Shown in pieces: positions 54,630 through 62,190 of a stretch of 64,000 nucleotides of DNA. Under the pieces are notes generated by a model, which saw only the letters and a list, made by a program, of their open reading frames with translations, ran no database searches and was not told the origin of the DNA. Source of the DNA: an uncultured Bacteroidia bacterium (GTDB lineage: Bacteria > Bacteroidota > Bacteroidia > Bacteroidales > UBA932); contig CADAOA010000006.1 in the NCBI GenBank assembly GCA_902789435.1, positions 20,285-84,284 of the forward strand, written 5' to 3'. Positions within the stretch are counted from its first letter, which is position 1. Each line of letters begins with the position of its first letter. A program made the position numbers and the translations under genes.

Positions 54630-55508
54630 ATGGATAACTCTCTTTTGAAGAAAGTACGAAAGATTGAGATCCGGACCAGGAGCCTTTCCCACCAGATCTT
54701 TGCCGGAGAGTACCACTCCGCCTTCAAGGGCAGGGGTATGGCCTTCAGCGAGGTAAGGGAATACCAGTTTGGAGATGATGTCCGCAATATGGACTGGAAC
54801 GTCACCGCAAGGCTCCGCTCTCCTTACATAAAGGTTTATGAAGAGGAGAGGGAACTGACGGTGGTTCTGCTTGTGGACGTGTCTTCTTCCAGTATTTTCG
54901 GAACTTCCACCAAGACCAAGAGGGAACTTGTGGCTGAGATTGCCGCGGTGCTTTCTTTCTCGGCCTCGATCAACAACGATAAGGTGGGAGCCCTGTTCTT
55001 CTCTTCCAAGGTGGAGAAGTTCATCCCTCCGAAGAAAGGAAGGAGCCATCTGCTGAGGATTATCTCCGAGCTTTTGGAATTCAAGCCTTCCCAGCCGGGA
55101 ACGGATATATCGGAAGCGCTTAGGTTCCTGTCCAGGGCAATCAAGAAAAGATGCACGGCATTCCTTCTGAGTGACCTTCTGGATGTTGACCAGAATGGGA
55201 AGCCTCGTTATGAGGATGCCCTCAAACTGGCGGCCAACCGTCACGAGATTTCTGCCATAAACATATATGACCCGAGGGAAAGGGAAATCCCGGACCTTGG
55301 TCTTGTAAGGGTGAGGGATGCTGAAACCGGAGCTGAAGGGTGGATAGATACTTCCAGCCGCAGCGTCCGTAACAGTTATGCCCAGTGGAGCAGAAACGTG
55401 CTGAGCAAAGCCCAGCAGCTTTTCAACCGCTACAAGGTGGATACCGTGAGTATCTCAACCGATGACGATTATGTAAAGAGTCTGATAGCGTTCTTCAAGA
55501 ACAAGTGA
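54630..55508 (+). CDS. DUF58 protein (von Willebrand A-like) of the Bat operon
   Basis: A 292-residue soluble protein. The DUF58 signature GRGMAFSEVREYQFGDDVRNM is at about 34-54 and is followed by DWNVTARLRSPYIKVYEEERE. A degenerate vWA fold has LLVDVSSSSIFG (partial MIDAS). DUF58 proteins always accompany MoxR ATPases and are likely its adaptor or substrate. The 12-base gap to moxR and the slight downstream overlap show an operon. Confidence 0.92.
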   Translation: MDNSLLKKVRKIEIRTRSLSHQIFAGEYHSAFKGRGMAFSEVREYQFGDDVRNMDWNVTARLRSPYIKVYEEERELTVVLLVDVSSSSIFGTSTKTKRELVAEIAAVLSFSASINNDKVGALFFSSKVEKFIPPKKGRSHLLRIISELLEFKPSQPGTDISEALRFLSRAIKKRCTAFLLSDLLDVDQNGKPRYEDALKLAANRHEISAINIYDPREREIPDLGLVRVRDAETGAEGWIDTSSRSVRNSYAQWSRNVLSKAQQLFNRYKVDTVSISTDDDYVKSLIAFFKNK

Positions 55509-55510
55509 TT

Positions 55511-56494
55511 ATGAGAAAAGCAATTATAGCATTGGTCGTTTCTGCCTTTTGTGTACAGGCAGCCTGGAGCCAGAGACTGGACAAGTCCTACCTTTCCGCC
55601 GATTCCCTTCTGGTAGGGGACCAGGTGGTCTGGACTCTGGATTTCAGCGTACCGGAGGGAAAGATGCTGGCTGTTGCCCCGTATTCAGAGATACTTGCAA
55701 GGGATACCACAATCCGTGGTTCAGTGGAGGTGGTCAGGGATTTTGAGCTGGATACGCTGAGTGTAAAGAAGAACCTGGCACAGCTGAGGGGAAAGATACT
55801 TCTGACCTCTTTCGACAGCGGATCTTTCCGGCTTCCGCCACCTCTGATTCTGGTGGACAAAGACGGGAGCGGAGAAGCCGATACGATTATGATAGATCCC
55901 AAGACGCTTTATGTCAACACTATACCTGTAGATACCGCCACATTCAAGATGTATGACATCAAGCCTCAGGAGACATATCCGGTAACCTTCAAGGAGGTAT
56001 TGCCGTGGATTCTTCTAGGGCTTGGAATAGCGCTCCTGATCTGGGGTATAGCCAGGTACATCGCGATGAAGAAGAAAAACAAGGATTTCTTCGGAAGGAG
56101 CGTCGAGTCTGATCCGCCTCACATCGTGGCTCTGAAGAAACTGGAGAAGATCCGCACAGACAAGCTCTGGCAAAGCGGAAAAGATAAGCTCTTTTACACC
56201 GGCGTTACTGACGCTGTCCGTGAATATATCGAGAAGCGTTATAGCGTCAGGGCTATGGAGCAGACTTCTGCAGAGATTATGGATTCCCTGAAAGACAAGA
56301 AGATAGATGATAAGATTCTCGGCGATCTGGGATCTATGTTCTCTACTTCCGATCTTGTGAAGTTTGCCAAGCATAGTCCAGGTGCGGAGGAAAACGAAAA
56401 GGCAATACCGGCTGCTGTGAACTTTGTAAACTTCGCCTACATGCAGCAGCTGTCTGAGATCGAGGGCGAAAAGAAAAACGTGGAGGACAAATAA
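55511..56494 (+). CDS. membrane protein of the Bat operon (BatD-like, unnamed)
   Basis: About 327 residues. A signal peptide ends near AAWSQ. A periplasmic beta domain with DSLLVGDQVVWTLDFSVPEG resembles the BatD repeats. One membrane helix follows (about 160-182, LPWILLGLGIALLIWGIARY), then a cytoplasmic helical domain with IEKRYSVRAMEQTSAEIMDSL. This gene usually lies between DUF58 and batA in Bacteroidetes operons and has no agreed name. A GTG at 55505 is possible, but the ATG at 55511 places the signal peptide better. Its TAA shares one base with the batA ATG. Confidence 0.85.
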   Translation: MRKAIIALVVSAFCVQAAWSQRLDKSYLSADSLLVGDQVVWTLDFSVPEGKMLAVAPYSEILARDTTIRGSVEVVRDFELDTLSVKKNLAQLRGKILLTSFDSGSFRLPPPLILVDKDGSGEADTIMIDPKTLYVNTIPVDTATFKMYDIKPQETYPVTFKEVLPWILLGLGIALLIWGIARYIAMKKKNKDFFGRSVESDPPHIVALKKLEKIRTDKLWQSGKDKLFYTGVTDAVREYIEKRYSVRAMEQTSAEIMDSLKDKKIDDKILGDLGSMFSTSDLVKFAKHSPGAEENEKAIPAAVNFVNFAYMQQLSEIEGEKKNVEDK

Positions 56495-57471
56495 TGTTCT
56501 TTGAATATCCAAAACTGCTGTGGCTGCTTGCGCTGGTTCCCCTGGCCATACTGATTTACATATGGAGGGAGATAAAGGGCAGGCACCCGTATCTTACAGT
56601 TTCAGACATAACACCGTGGAAGCTTGATAACCAGGGCTTTTTCAAGAGGATGATGCGGCATGTTCCGTTCATCCTGAGGTGCATTGCGATAGCCGCCCTG
56701 GTAATTGCCATAGCCCGTCCGCGTTCCGCATCGGAGCTTGAGAAGGTTTCCACTGAAGGTATAGACATAGTCCTGGGCATCGACGTTTCCACCAGTATGC
56801 TGGCGATGGACTTCAAGCCGGACAGGATAAACGCCGCCAAGCAGATCGCGATGGAGTTCGTGGCCCAGAGGCCGGCTGACCGCATGGGTGTAGTGGTCTT
56901 TGCCGGAGAGAGCTATACCCAATGTCCGCTTACGACTGACCGCCAGACTCTTATCAATATGATGAAAGACATCAGCTGCGGAATTATCGAGGATGGAACC
57001 GCTATCGGAAACGGTATCGCCACCGCCGTCGCCCGCCTGAAGGAGTCTGACGCGAAGAGCAGGGTGGTGATCCTGCTTACCGATGGAGTCAACAACACCG
57101 GCGAGATTTCCCCCCAGATGGCTACCGAGATCGCGAAAACATACGGCGTAAGGGTTTACACCATCGGTATCGGTGCTATGGGTGAGGCTCCTTATCCGAC
57201 CGATTACGGAATCCAGATGGTTAAGGTGGATATAGACGAGCCGCTTATGAAGCAGATAGCCGCAGATACCGGAGGAAAATATTTCCGCGCCACGGACAAT
57301 ACCAAGTTGGCCGAGATCTATGCTGAAATCAACAAGATGGAAAAGACAAGAACCATCGTTGATACCTATCCCCAGTATAAGGAGCTGTTCATGAGATTTG
57401 CCCTGATAGCTCTGCTGGCTGTGATTCTTGAAGTTATTATGAGATTGTTTACAAGGCATTTGCCTGATTAG
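56494..57471 (+). CDS. batA: BatA, von Willebrand A domain membrane protein
   Basis: A 325-residue protein with two N-terminal membrane helices (about 7-24 and 56-75), a periplasmic vWA domain and a C-terminal helix (about 300-318). The metal-ion-dependent adhesion site is complete: DVSTSM, a Thr in the middle loop (EDGTAIGNGIATA) and LLTDGVNNTG. The Bat operon was named for aerotolerance in Bacteroides fragilis; its molecular action is still unclear, and a surface or envelope chaperone complex is the usual proposal. The next gene starts 13 bases downstream. Confidence 0.94.
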   Translation: MFFEYPKLLWLLALVPLAILIYIWREIKGRHPYLTVSDITPWKLDNQGFFKRMMRHVPFILRCIAIAALVIAIARPRSASELEKVSTEGIDIVLGIDVSTSMLAMDFKPDRINAAKQIAMEFVAQRPADRMGVVVFAGESYTQCPLTTDRQTLINMMKDISCGIIEDGTAIGNGIATAVARLKESDAKSRVVILLTDGVNNTGEISPQMATEIAKTYGVRVYTIGIGAMGEAPYPTDYGIQMVKVDIDEPLMKQIAADTGGKYFRATDNTKLAEIYAEINKMEKTRTIVDTYPQYKELFMRFALIALLAVILEVIMRLFTRHLPD

Positions 57472-57484
57472 AAAAGGAGGGATT

Positions 57485-59368
57485 ATGATACAGTTTGCTA
57501 GACCGATATTTCTTCTTTTCATACTTGCGATACCGTTTTTCTATGTATTCTACGCGTTCTACCGCAGAGGGAGGGCGCGCAGACTGAGACGTTTCGGAAA
57601 TCCGGAGATGGTCTCTTCCCTGATGCCTGAGCGTTCCGCCGCCAAGGGCTGGCTGAGGCTTACCTGCTTCAGCTTGGCGTGGCTGTTTCTGATGATAGGG
57701 CTTTCCCGTCCTCAGATCGGGGCCAAGCTCCGCGAGAGCAGCAACACCGGCAGTGAGATAATGGTGGCCCTCGACGTTTCCAACTCGATGAAGGCCAAGG
57801 ACTATTCTCCTAATCGTCTGGAGAGGGCCAAGATGGACCTTTCCCGCCTTATGGACAAGCTGCACAGCGACCGTGTAGGGTTGGTGATTTTTGCGGGTGA
57901 GAGTTTTGTCCAGGTTCCAATCACCGCAGATTATGTCTCCGCCAAGATGTTCCTTTCCGGAATCAATACCAATTCCATTCCTGTTCAGGGTACTGCAATC
58001 GGCAATGCCATTATGACCTGCGCCCAGAGCTTCTCCATGGAAGGAATGCAGGAAGAAGGCAACAAGGCGATAATCGTGATCAGCGACGGAGAAAACCACG
58101 AGGATGATGCCGTTGCCGCGGCCGAGTATGCTCACAAAGCCGGAATCAACGTCTATTGCATAGGTGTGGGAACTCCGAAGGGAGAGCCGATACCGGACGA
58201 TGGCGGTGGGCTTATGAAAGACAGGGACGGCCAGATCGTCGTTACCAAACTCGATGAGGAAACCCTGAAGAACATCGCTGAGGCTGGTGGAGGAATCTAT
58301 GTCAGAGCCTCCGATACCAACTTTGGTCTCGGAGATATAGTAGAGAAGATCAGGGAGTTGAAAAAGACTTCATATCAGGAACTTGCCTTTGAGGAGTACA
58401 ATGAGCAGTTCATGTATTTCTTCGGGATTGCCCTTTTCTTCCTTGTACTTGAATTTTTGATCGGCGACAGGAAAATGAAAAAGAAACTTTTTGCGCTTCT
58501 GATACTCATTACCCTTACTTCCGTCCAGATGTCCGCGCAGGTGGACAAGAGGGATGTAAGGCGGGGAAACCGCTATTTCAAGAAAGATAAATTCAAGCAG
58601 TCCGAGGTGGAATATCGTAAGGGTCTTCTTAAGGATTCCCTTTCAATAAAAGGAAATTACAACCTCGGAAACGCTCTCTGGAAGCAGCAGGATATAGAGG
58701 GTGCGATGAAGGCTTATGCTCCTATTGCCGATACTGTTTCCAAGCTTCCTTATTCTCCTTCCTGGAAAGGCGTAACCACCAAGATGCCGGTAATGCCGGA
58801 AAACGTCCAGGGTTCGAAGGATGATCCTCTTCTGAAGATGCAGGGCAAGGACGATGCCGCCTCCAAATACTTCTTCAATCTTGGTAATATGATGTTGCAG
58901 GCCAAGCAATACGACAAGGCGATGGAAGCCTACAAACAGGCACTTCTAAGGAATCCTGCGGATATGACGGCAAAGGCAAGCTATTCTTATGCAAGGAAGA
59001 TGCTCCAGAACCAGCAGCAGAACCAGCAGCAGAACCAGGACCAGAACCAGCAGCAGAACCAGAACCAAAACCAGGATCAGAACAAAGACCAGAACCAGGA
59101 TCAGAACAAAGACCAGAACCAGGATCAGAATAAAGACCAGAACCAGGATCAGAATAAAGACCAGAATCAGGACCAGAATCAGGATCAGAACAAGGACCCG
59201 AATCAGGACCAGAACAAGGACCAGAATCAGGATCAGAACAAGGACCAGAATCAGGACCAGAACAAGGACCAGAATCAGGATCAGAACAAGGACCAGAAAG
59301 GATCAGGATCAGAACAAGGATCAGAATCAGGACCAGAAACAAGATCAGTCTCAGGGAGGTGGTTCTGA
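57485..59368 (+). CDS. batB: BatB-BatC in one continuous reading frame (C-terminus frameshifted)
   Basis: The frame encodes 627 residues. Residues 1-330 are BatB: two N-terminal helices, a vWA domain with DVSNSMKAKDY and VISDGENHED, and a C-terminal helix (FFGIALFFLVLEFLIG). No stop codon follows; at 58475 it runs directly into MKKKLFALLILITLTSVQMSAQ, cited in parts (MKKKLFALLILITL, then VQMSAQ), which is the signal peptide expected for separate BatC. TPR repeats follow (about 345-500, RRGNRYFKKDKFKQSEVEYRKG in parts). Then comes a long QDQNKDQN repeat. The positive residues DRKMKKK between the two helices would lie in the cytoplasm, so both vWA and TPR parts would face the periplasm. At 59297-59300 the frame is shifted, and this form ends after an aberrant tail (SVSGRWF). 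Internal initiation at 58475 could also yield separate BatC. Confidence 0.85.
   Translation: MIQFARPIFLLFILAIPFFYVFYAFYRRGRARRLRRFGNPEMVSSLMPERSAAKGWLRLTCFSLAWLFLMIGLSRPQIGAKLRESSNTGSEIMVALDVSNSMKAKDYSPNRLERAKMDLSRLMDKLHSDRVGLVIFAGESFVQVPITADYVSAKMFLSGINTNSIPVQGTAIGNAIMTCAQSFSMEGMQEEGNKAIIVISDGENHEDDAVAAAEYAHKAGINVYCIGVGTPKGEPIPDDGGGLMKDRDGQIVVTKLDEETLKNIAEAGGGIYVRASDTNFGLGDIVEKIRELKKTSYQELAFEEYNEQFMYFFGIALFFLVLEFLIGDRKMKKKLFALLILITLTSVQMSAQVDKRDVRRGNRYFKKDKFKQSEVEYRKGLLKDSLSIKGNYNLGNALWKQQDIEGAMKAYAPIADTVSKLPYSPSWKGVTTKMPVMPENVQGSKDDPLLKMQGKDDAASKYFFNLGNMMLQAKQYDKAMEAYKQALLRNPADMTAKASYSYARKMLQNQQQNQQQNQDQNQQQNQNQNQDQNKDQNQDQNKDQNQDQNKDQNQDQNKDQNQDQNQDQNKDPNQDQNKDQNQDQNKDQNQDQNKDQNQDQNKDQKGSGSEQGSESGPETRSVSGRWF
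59006..59350 (+). repeat. 24-bp tandem repeat encoding QDQNKDQN in batC
   Basis: Low-complexity tract of CAG, AAC/AAT, GAC/GAT and AAG/AAA codons. After a Q/N lead-in, about nine copies of an 8-residue unit (24 bp) follow, with one half unit and one CAG-to-CCG change (Gln to Pro, about 59198). The unit length is a multiple of three, so copy-number change alone keeps the frame. The frameshift lies in the last copies. Confidence 0.9.
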
Positions 59369-59501
59369 CCAGAAGATGAGTTCCCAGGCGGCAGCCCAGA
59401 TGCTTCAGGCCATTCAGGACAAGGAGAAACAGACCCAGGAAAAGGTGAAGAAAGCCAAGGCTGCTGCGGCAAAGAAAAAGAAGAAAGACAAGAATTGGTA
59501 A
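59297..59501 (+). pseudogene. batC: displaced C-terminal tail of BatC in the +1 frame
   Basis: From about 59301 to the TAA at 59499-59501 the +1 frame continues the same DQNKDQ pattern and then the BatC tail: GGGSDQKMSSQAAAQMLQAI, followed by DKEKQTQEKVKKAKAAAAKK and a lysine-rich end. Removing one base in the AAAG at 59297-59300 restores one reading frame through to 59501. Either the base is a real mutation, a sequencing or assembly error in the repeat, or a site of frame slippage. The tail is 16 bases upstream of batD, as expected of an intact batC end. Confidence 0.8.
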
Positions 59502-59517
59502 ATTTGCGTTTGCATAT

Positions 59518-61395
59518 ATGAAGAACGGATTATTGAAATTATCGTTGATCGTAAGCCTTGTGCTGAGCGCGTCCTGCCTTTGGGCGCAGAACAGCTTCAA
59601 GGTAGAAGCCCCGAATGTGGTGGGGGAAGGCGAGAGGTTTCTTGTAAAGTTTGTGGCCAATGGAGAGGTTTCCAACTTTACACCTCCTTCCTTTGCCGGT
59701 GCTGACGTCATAGCCGGCCCGACTACTTCCACATCCTGGAGCTCTACCATTATAAACGGCAAGAGATCAAGCTCCTACACTAAAACTTACACCTATGTCC
59801 TGGAGGCTTCAGACCAGGAAACGGTAACCGTTTCTTCCGCAAGCGCGGAGATAGAAGGTACTTCCTACACAACCAAGTCTTTGACGATTGAGATTGTGAA
59901 AGGTTCTTCAAACCAGCAGTCTTCTTCCCAGACCCAGACCCAGCAGGCACAGCCATCTGCCGCTTCTTCCCAGGCTCAAACCCAGAGTCGCAGTCAGGAT
60001 TATGACGATGATCCCGGCATTACCTACGGCAAGGCGGACCTGTTCCTCAGACTGAGCCTTAACAAGACCAAGGTCTTCAAGGGCGAGCCCGTTACAGCTG
60101 TCCTGAAGATTTACACCAGGAGCAACATCGTAGGCTTCGAGGATATTAAGTTTCCTGTTTTTAACGGATTCTGGAGTCAGGAGACAGAGGCTCCGCAGAA
60201 CCTTAATTTCGTTAGGGAGAAAGTCGGAAACCAGATTTACAACAGTGCTGTTATCCGCCGCTACATGCTTATGCCTCAGAAAAGCGGAACGCTTACAATA
60301 GACCCTGCCGAGATGGTTTGCCAGGTGGAGGTGACTTCCCGCCCGAGAGGACGAAGTATTCTGGACGATTTCTTTGATATGGTGGATAAGGACTATGTCA
60401 AGAAGCGTCTTTCTACCGGCAAGCTTACAGTTCACGTTTCCGAGATCCCAAGTGGCGCTCCTTCTTCATTCGGGGGCGGAGTCGGCAAACTGAACATGAC
60501 CGCCCGCCTTACAAAAGACAGCCTGAACGCAAACGAGGCGGCTTCCCTCATCGTTGAACTTAGCGGAAGCGGAAACCTCAACCTTATAGAAAACCCTGTG
60601 GTTTCCTTCCCTCCTGATTTCGAGAGATACGATGCGAAGAGCACCAATAACTTCTCCAACTCCATCGATGGTTATTCCGGAAAGAAAACCATTGAATATC
60701 CTTTCATTCCAAGAGGTGAGGGTGTATATCAGATTCCTCCGATACATTACTCTTACTTCAATCTCGGCCAGAGGCAGTACAGGACCCTGTCTACAGATAC
60801 CATTACAGTCAAGGTCGGCAAGGGAACTTCCCAGAATACCGGCGGAATGTATATCCCGCAAACCCAGAAAACGGTCAGCAATCTTGGTGAGGATATCCGC
60901 TACATCAAGACCGGCCTTCCAAAATTGAATGGAGAGAATTTCCTGGTGTTCAATTGGATTTATTACGTCATAGCTGCAATACTGGCAGGTCTTTTCTTCC
61001 TTGTCACCAAGCTGATGAAAGACAGGATTGCCCTCAGGAAGGATGTTGTTCGCAGCCGTAACCGCAAGGCTAACAAGGTTGCACGCCAGAGGCTGAAACA
61101 AGCTCAGACATTCCTGTCCCAGAACAAGGTTCAGGAGTTCTATGAAGAGCTCCACAAGGCCATCCTGGGTTATACGGCAGATAAACTGTCTATACAGCGG
61201 TCTGATCTTCAGAGGGACATCATTCAGGAAACTTTGCTTTCCAAGAAAGTTCCTCAGGAGGATGTCAGAGACCTTATAGCCCTTCTGGATGATTGCGAGA
61301 TGGTGCGCTACTCTCCTGAAGGAGCGGCTGGAGCGATGGATGCCCAGTACCGCAAGGCAGCTGAACTTATTTCCGGATTCGAGAATAAATTGTAA
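59518..61395 (+). CDS. batD: BatD, oxygen-tolerance family membrane protein
   Basis: A 625-residue protein. A signal peptide ends near CLWAQ, followed by BatD-type beta domains (FKVEAPNVVGEGERFLVKF; LFLRLSLNKTKVFKGEPV; LNMTARLTKDSLNANEAAS in parts). A Gln/Ser-rich linker lies near 135-160. One membrane helix (about 480-502) precedes a cytoplasmic helical tail with FYEELHKAILGYTADKLSI. BatD is thought to bind the other Bat proteins at the periplasmic face. It ends 5 bases before batE. Confidence 0.92.
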   Translation: MKNGLLKLSLIVSLVLSASCLWAQNSFKVEAPNVVGEGERFLVKFVANGEVSNFTPPSFAGADVIAGPTTSTSWSSTIINGKRSSSYTKTYTYVLEASDQETVTVSSASAEIEGTSYTTKSLTIEIVKGSSNQQSSSQTQTQQAQPSAASSQAQTQSRSQDYDDDPGITYGKADLFLRLSLNKTKVFKGEPVTAVLKIYTRSNIVGFEDIKFPVFNGFWSQETEAPQNLNFVREKVGNQIYNSAVIRRYMLMPQKSGTLTIDPAEMVCQVEVTSRPRGRSILDDFFDMVDKDYVKKRLSTGKLTVHVSEIPSGAPSSFGGGVGKLNMTARLTKDSLNANEAASLIVELSGSGNLNLIENPVVSFPPDFERYDAKSTNNFSNSIDGYSGKKTIEYPFIPRGEGVYQIPPIHYSYFNLGQRQYRTLSTDTITVKVGKGTSQNTGGMYIPQTQKTVSNLGEDIRYIKTGLPKLNGENFLVFNWIYYVIAAILAGLFFLVTKLMKDRIALRKDVVRSRNRKANKVARQRLKQAQTFLSQNKVQEFYEELHKAILGYTADKLSIQRSDLQRDIIQETLLSKKVPQEDVRDLIALLDDCEMVRYSPEGAAGAMDAQYRKAAELISGFENKL

Positions 61396-61400
61396 AGGAT

Positions 61401-62180
61401 ATGGAGATGAAAAGGATTTTATTGGCAATAGCGCTTGTTTGTTTGTCGGCATCTGTCTGGGCTCAGGAAACCGAAGCTCCGAGAAGCCAGTCCTCAATCT
61501 GGAAAAGCGCTGAGGATGCCTATGCCGTTGGAGATTACGATGGCGCAATAAGGAATTACGAGACTCTTTGCAAGGAAGGCGCTGTTTCTTCTTCTCTCTT
61601 TTACAATCTTGGCAACGCTTATTATCGCAAGGGAAGTGTCGGGAAAGCCATTCTCAATTATGAAAGAGCCCTGAAACTTGACCCTGCTGACCAGGACGTT
61701 AAGCACAATCTGGAAATGGCCAGGCTCCAGACCCTGGACAAGATAGATTCAGTCCCTCAGTTCATATTGGTGGAGTGGGTTAAAAACCTGCGTAATAAAC
61801 TATCCTCCAACGCCTGGGCCATTGTATCCCTGATTTTCCTCGCCATATCCGTTGCCTTGCTTTTGCTTTGCAGGTTCGGTCGTTCAACTTCATCCAGGAG
61901 GCTTTATTTCATCATCGCGATGGTTATGCTTGCCCTTACCCTGTTCAGTTTCCTCTTCTCCCTTAGCCTGGCAAGGCAGGCTACCGGAAATGACACTGCG
62001 GTGGTGGTTGAAAACATCGGGAGCGTGAAGAGTTCCCCTGCAGCTGGAGGCAACAGTATCTTCGTACTTCACGAGGGAACCAGGGTAAAGATCCTTGAAA
62101 AGGTTGAGCAGTGGAGCAAGATCGAAATCCAGGACGGCCGCCAAGGCTGGATAAAAACCTCTGACATAGAAGTTATTTAA
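61401..62180 (+). CDS. batE: BatE, TPR and SH3-like membrane protein
   Basis: A 259-residue protein. A signal peptide ends near SVWAQ, TPR motifs follow at about 30-100 (LFYNLGNAYYRKGSVGKAIL in parts), then two membrane helices (about 137-158, 167-190), and a C-terminal bacterial SH3-like domain (about 205-259, VLHEGTRVKILEKVEQWSKI). MEMKRIL allows a start at 61401 or 61407. Last canonical Bat gene; the following gene starts 10 bases later. Confidence 0.9.
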   Translation: MEMKRILLAIALVCLSASVWAQETEAPRSQSSIWKSAEDAYAVGDYDGAIRNYETLCKEGAVSSSLFYNLGNAYYRKGSVGKAILNYERALKLDPADQDVKHNLEMARLQTLDKIDSVPQFILVEWVKNLRNKLSSNAWAIVSLIFLAISVALLLLCRFGRSTSSRRLYFIIAMVMLALTLFSFLFSLSLARQATGNDTAVVVENIGSVKSSPAAGGNSIFVLHEGTRVKILEKVEQWSKIEIQDGRQGWIKTSDIEVI

Positions 62181-62190
62181 ACAATTTTAT

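Noticed and set aside
53619-55244. 541-codon open frame antisense to moxR and the DUF58 gene
   Set aside because: Both sense genes are conserved and complete; the antisense text has no recognisable motif, signal or start context.
58989-59300. Arg/Thr-repeat protein (RTRTRI...) in the +1 frame of the batC repeat
   Set aside because: Upstream of the frameshift this frame is only the out-of-frame repeat; only the part after about 59300 is meaningful.
59006-59350. CRISPR-like array
   Set aside because: Units are directly adjacent coding repeats with no spacers and no cas genes nearby.
58875-59762. Gly/Pro/Ser/Asp repeat protein on the minus strand
   Set aside because: It is the reverse reading of the batC 24-bp repeat; the signal comes entirely from the repeat.
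60466-61548. 360-codon open frame antisense to batD/batE
   Set aside because: It spans the junction of two well-supported genes on the other strand and has no family resemblance.
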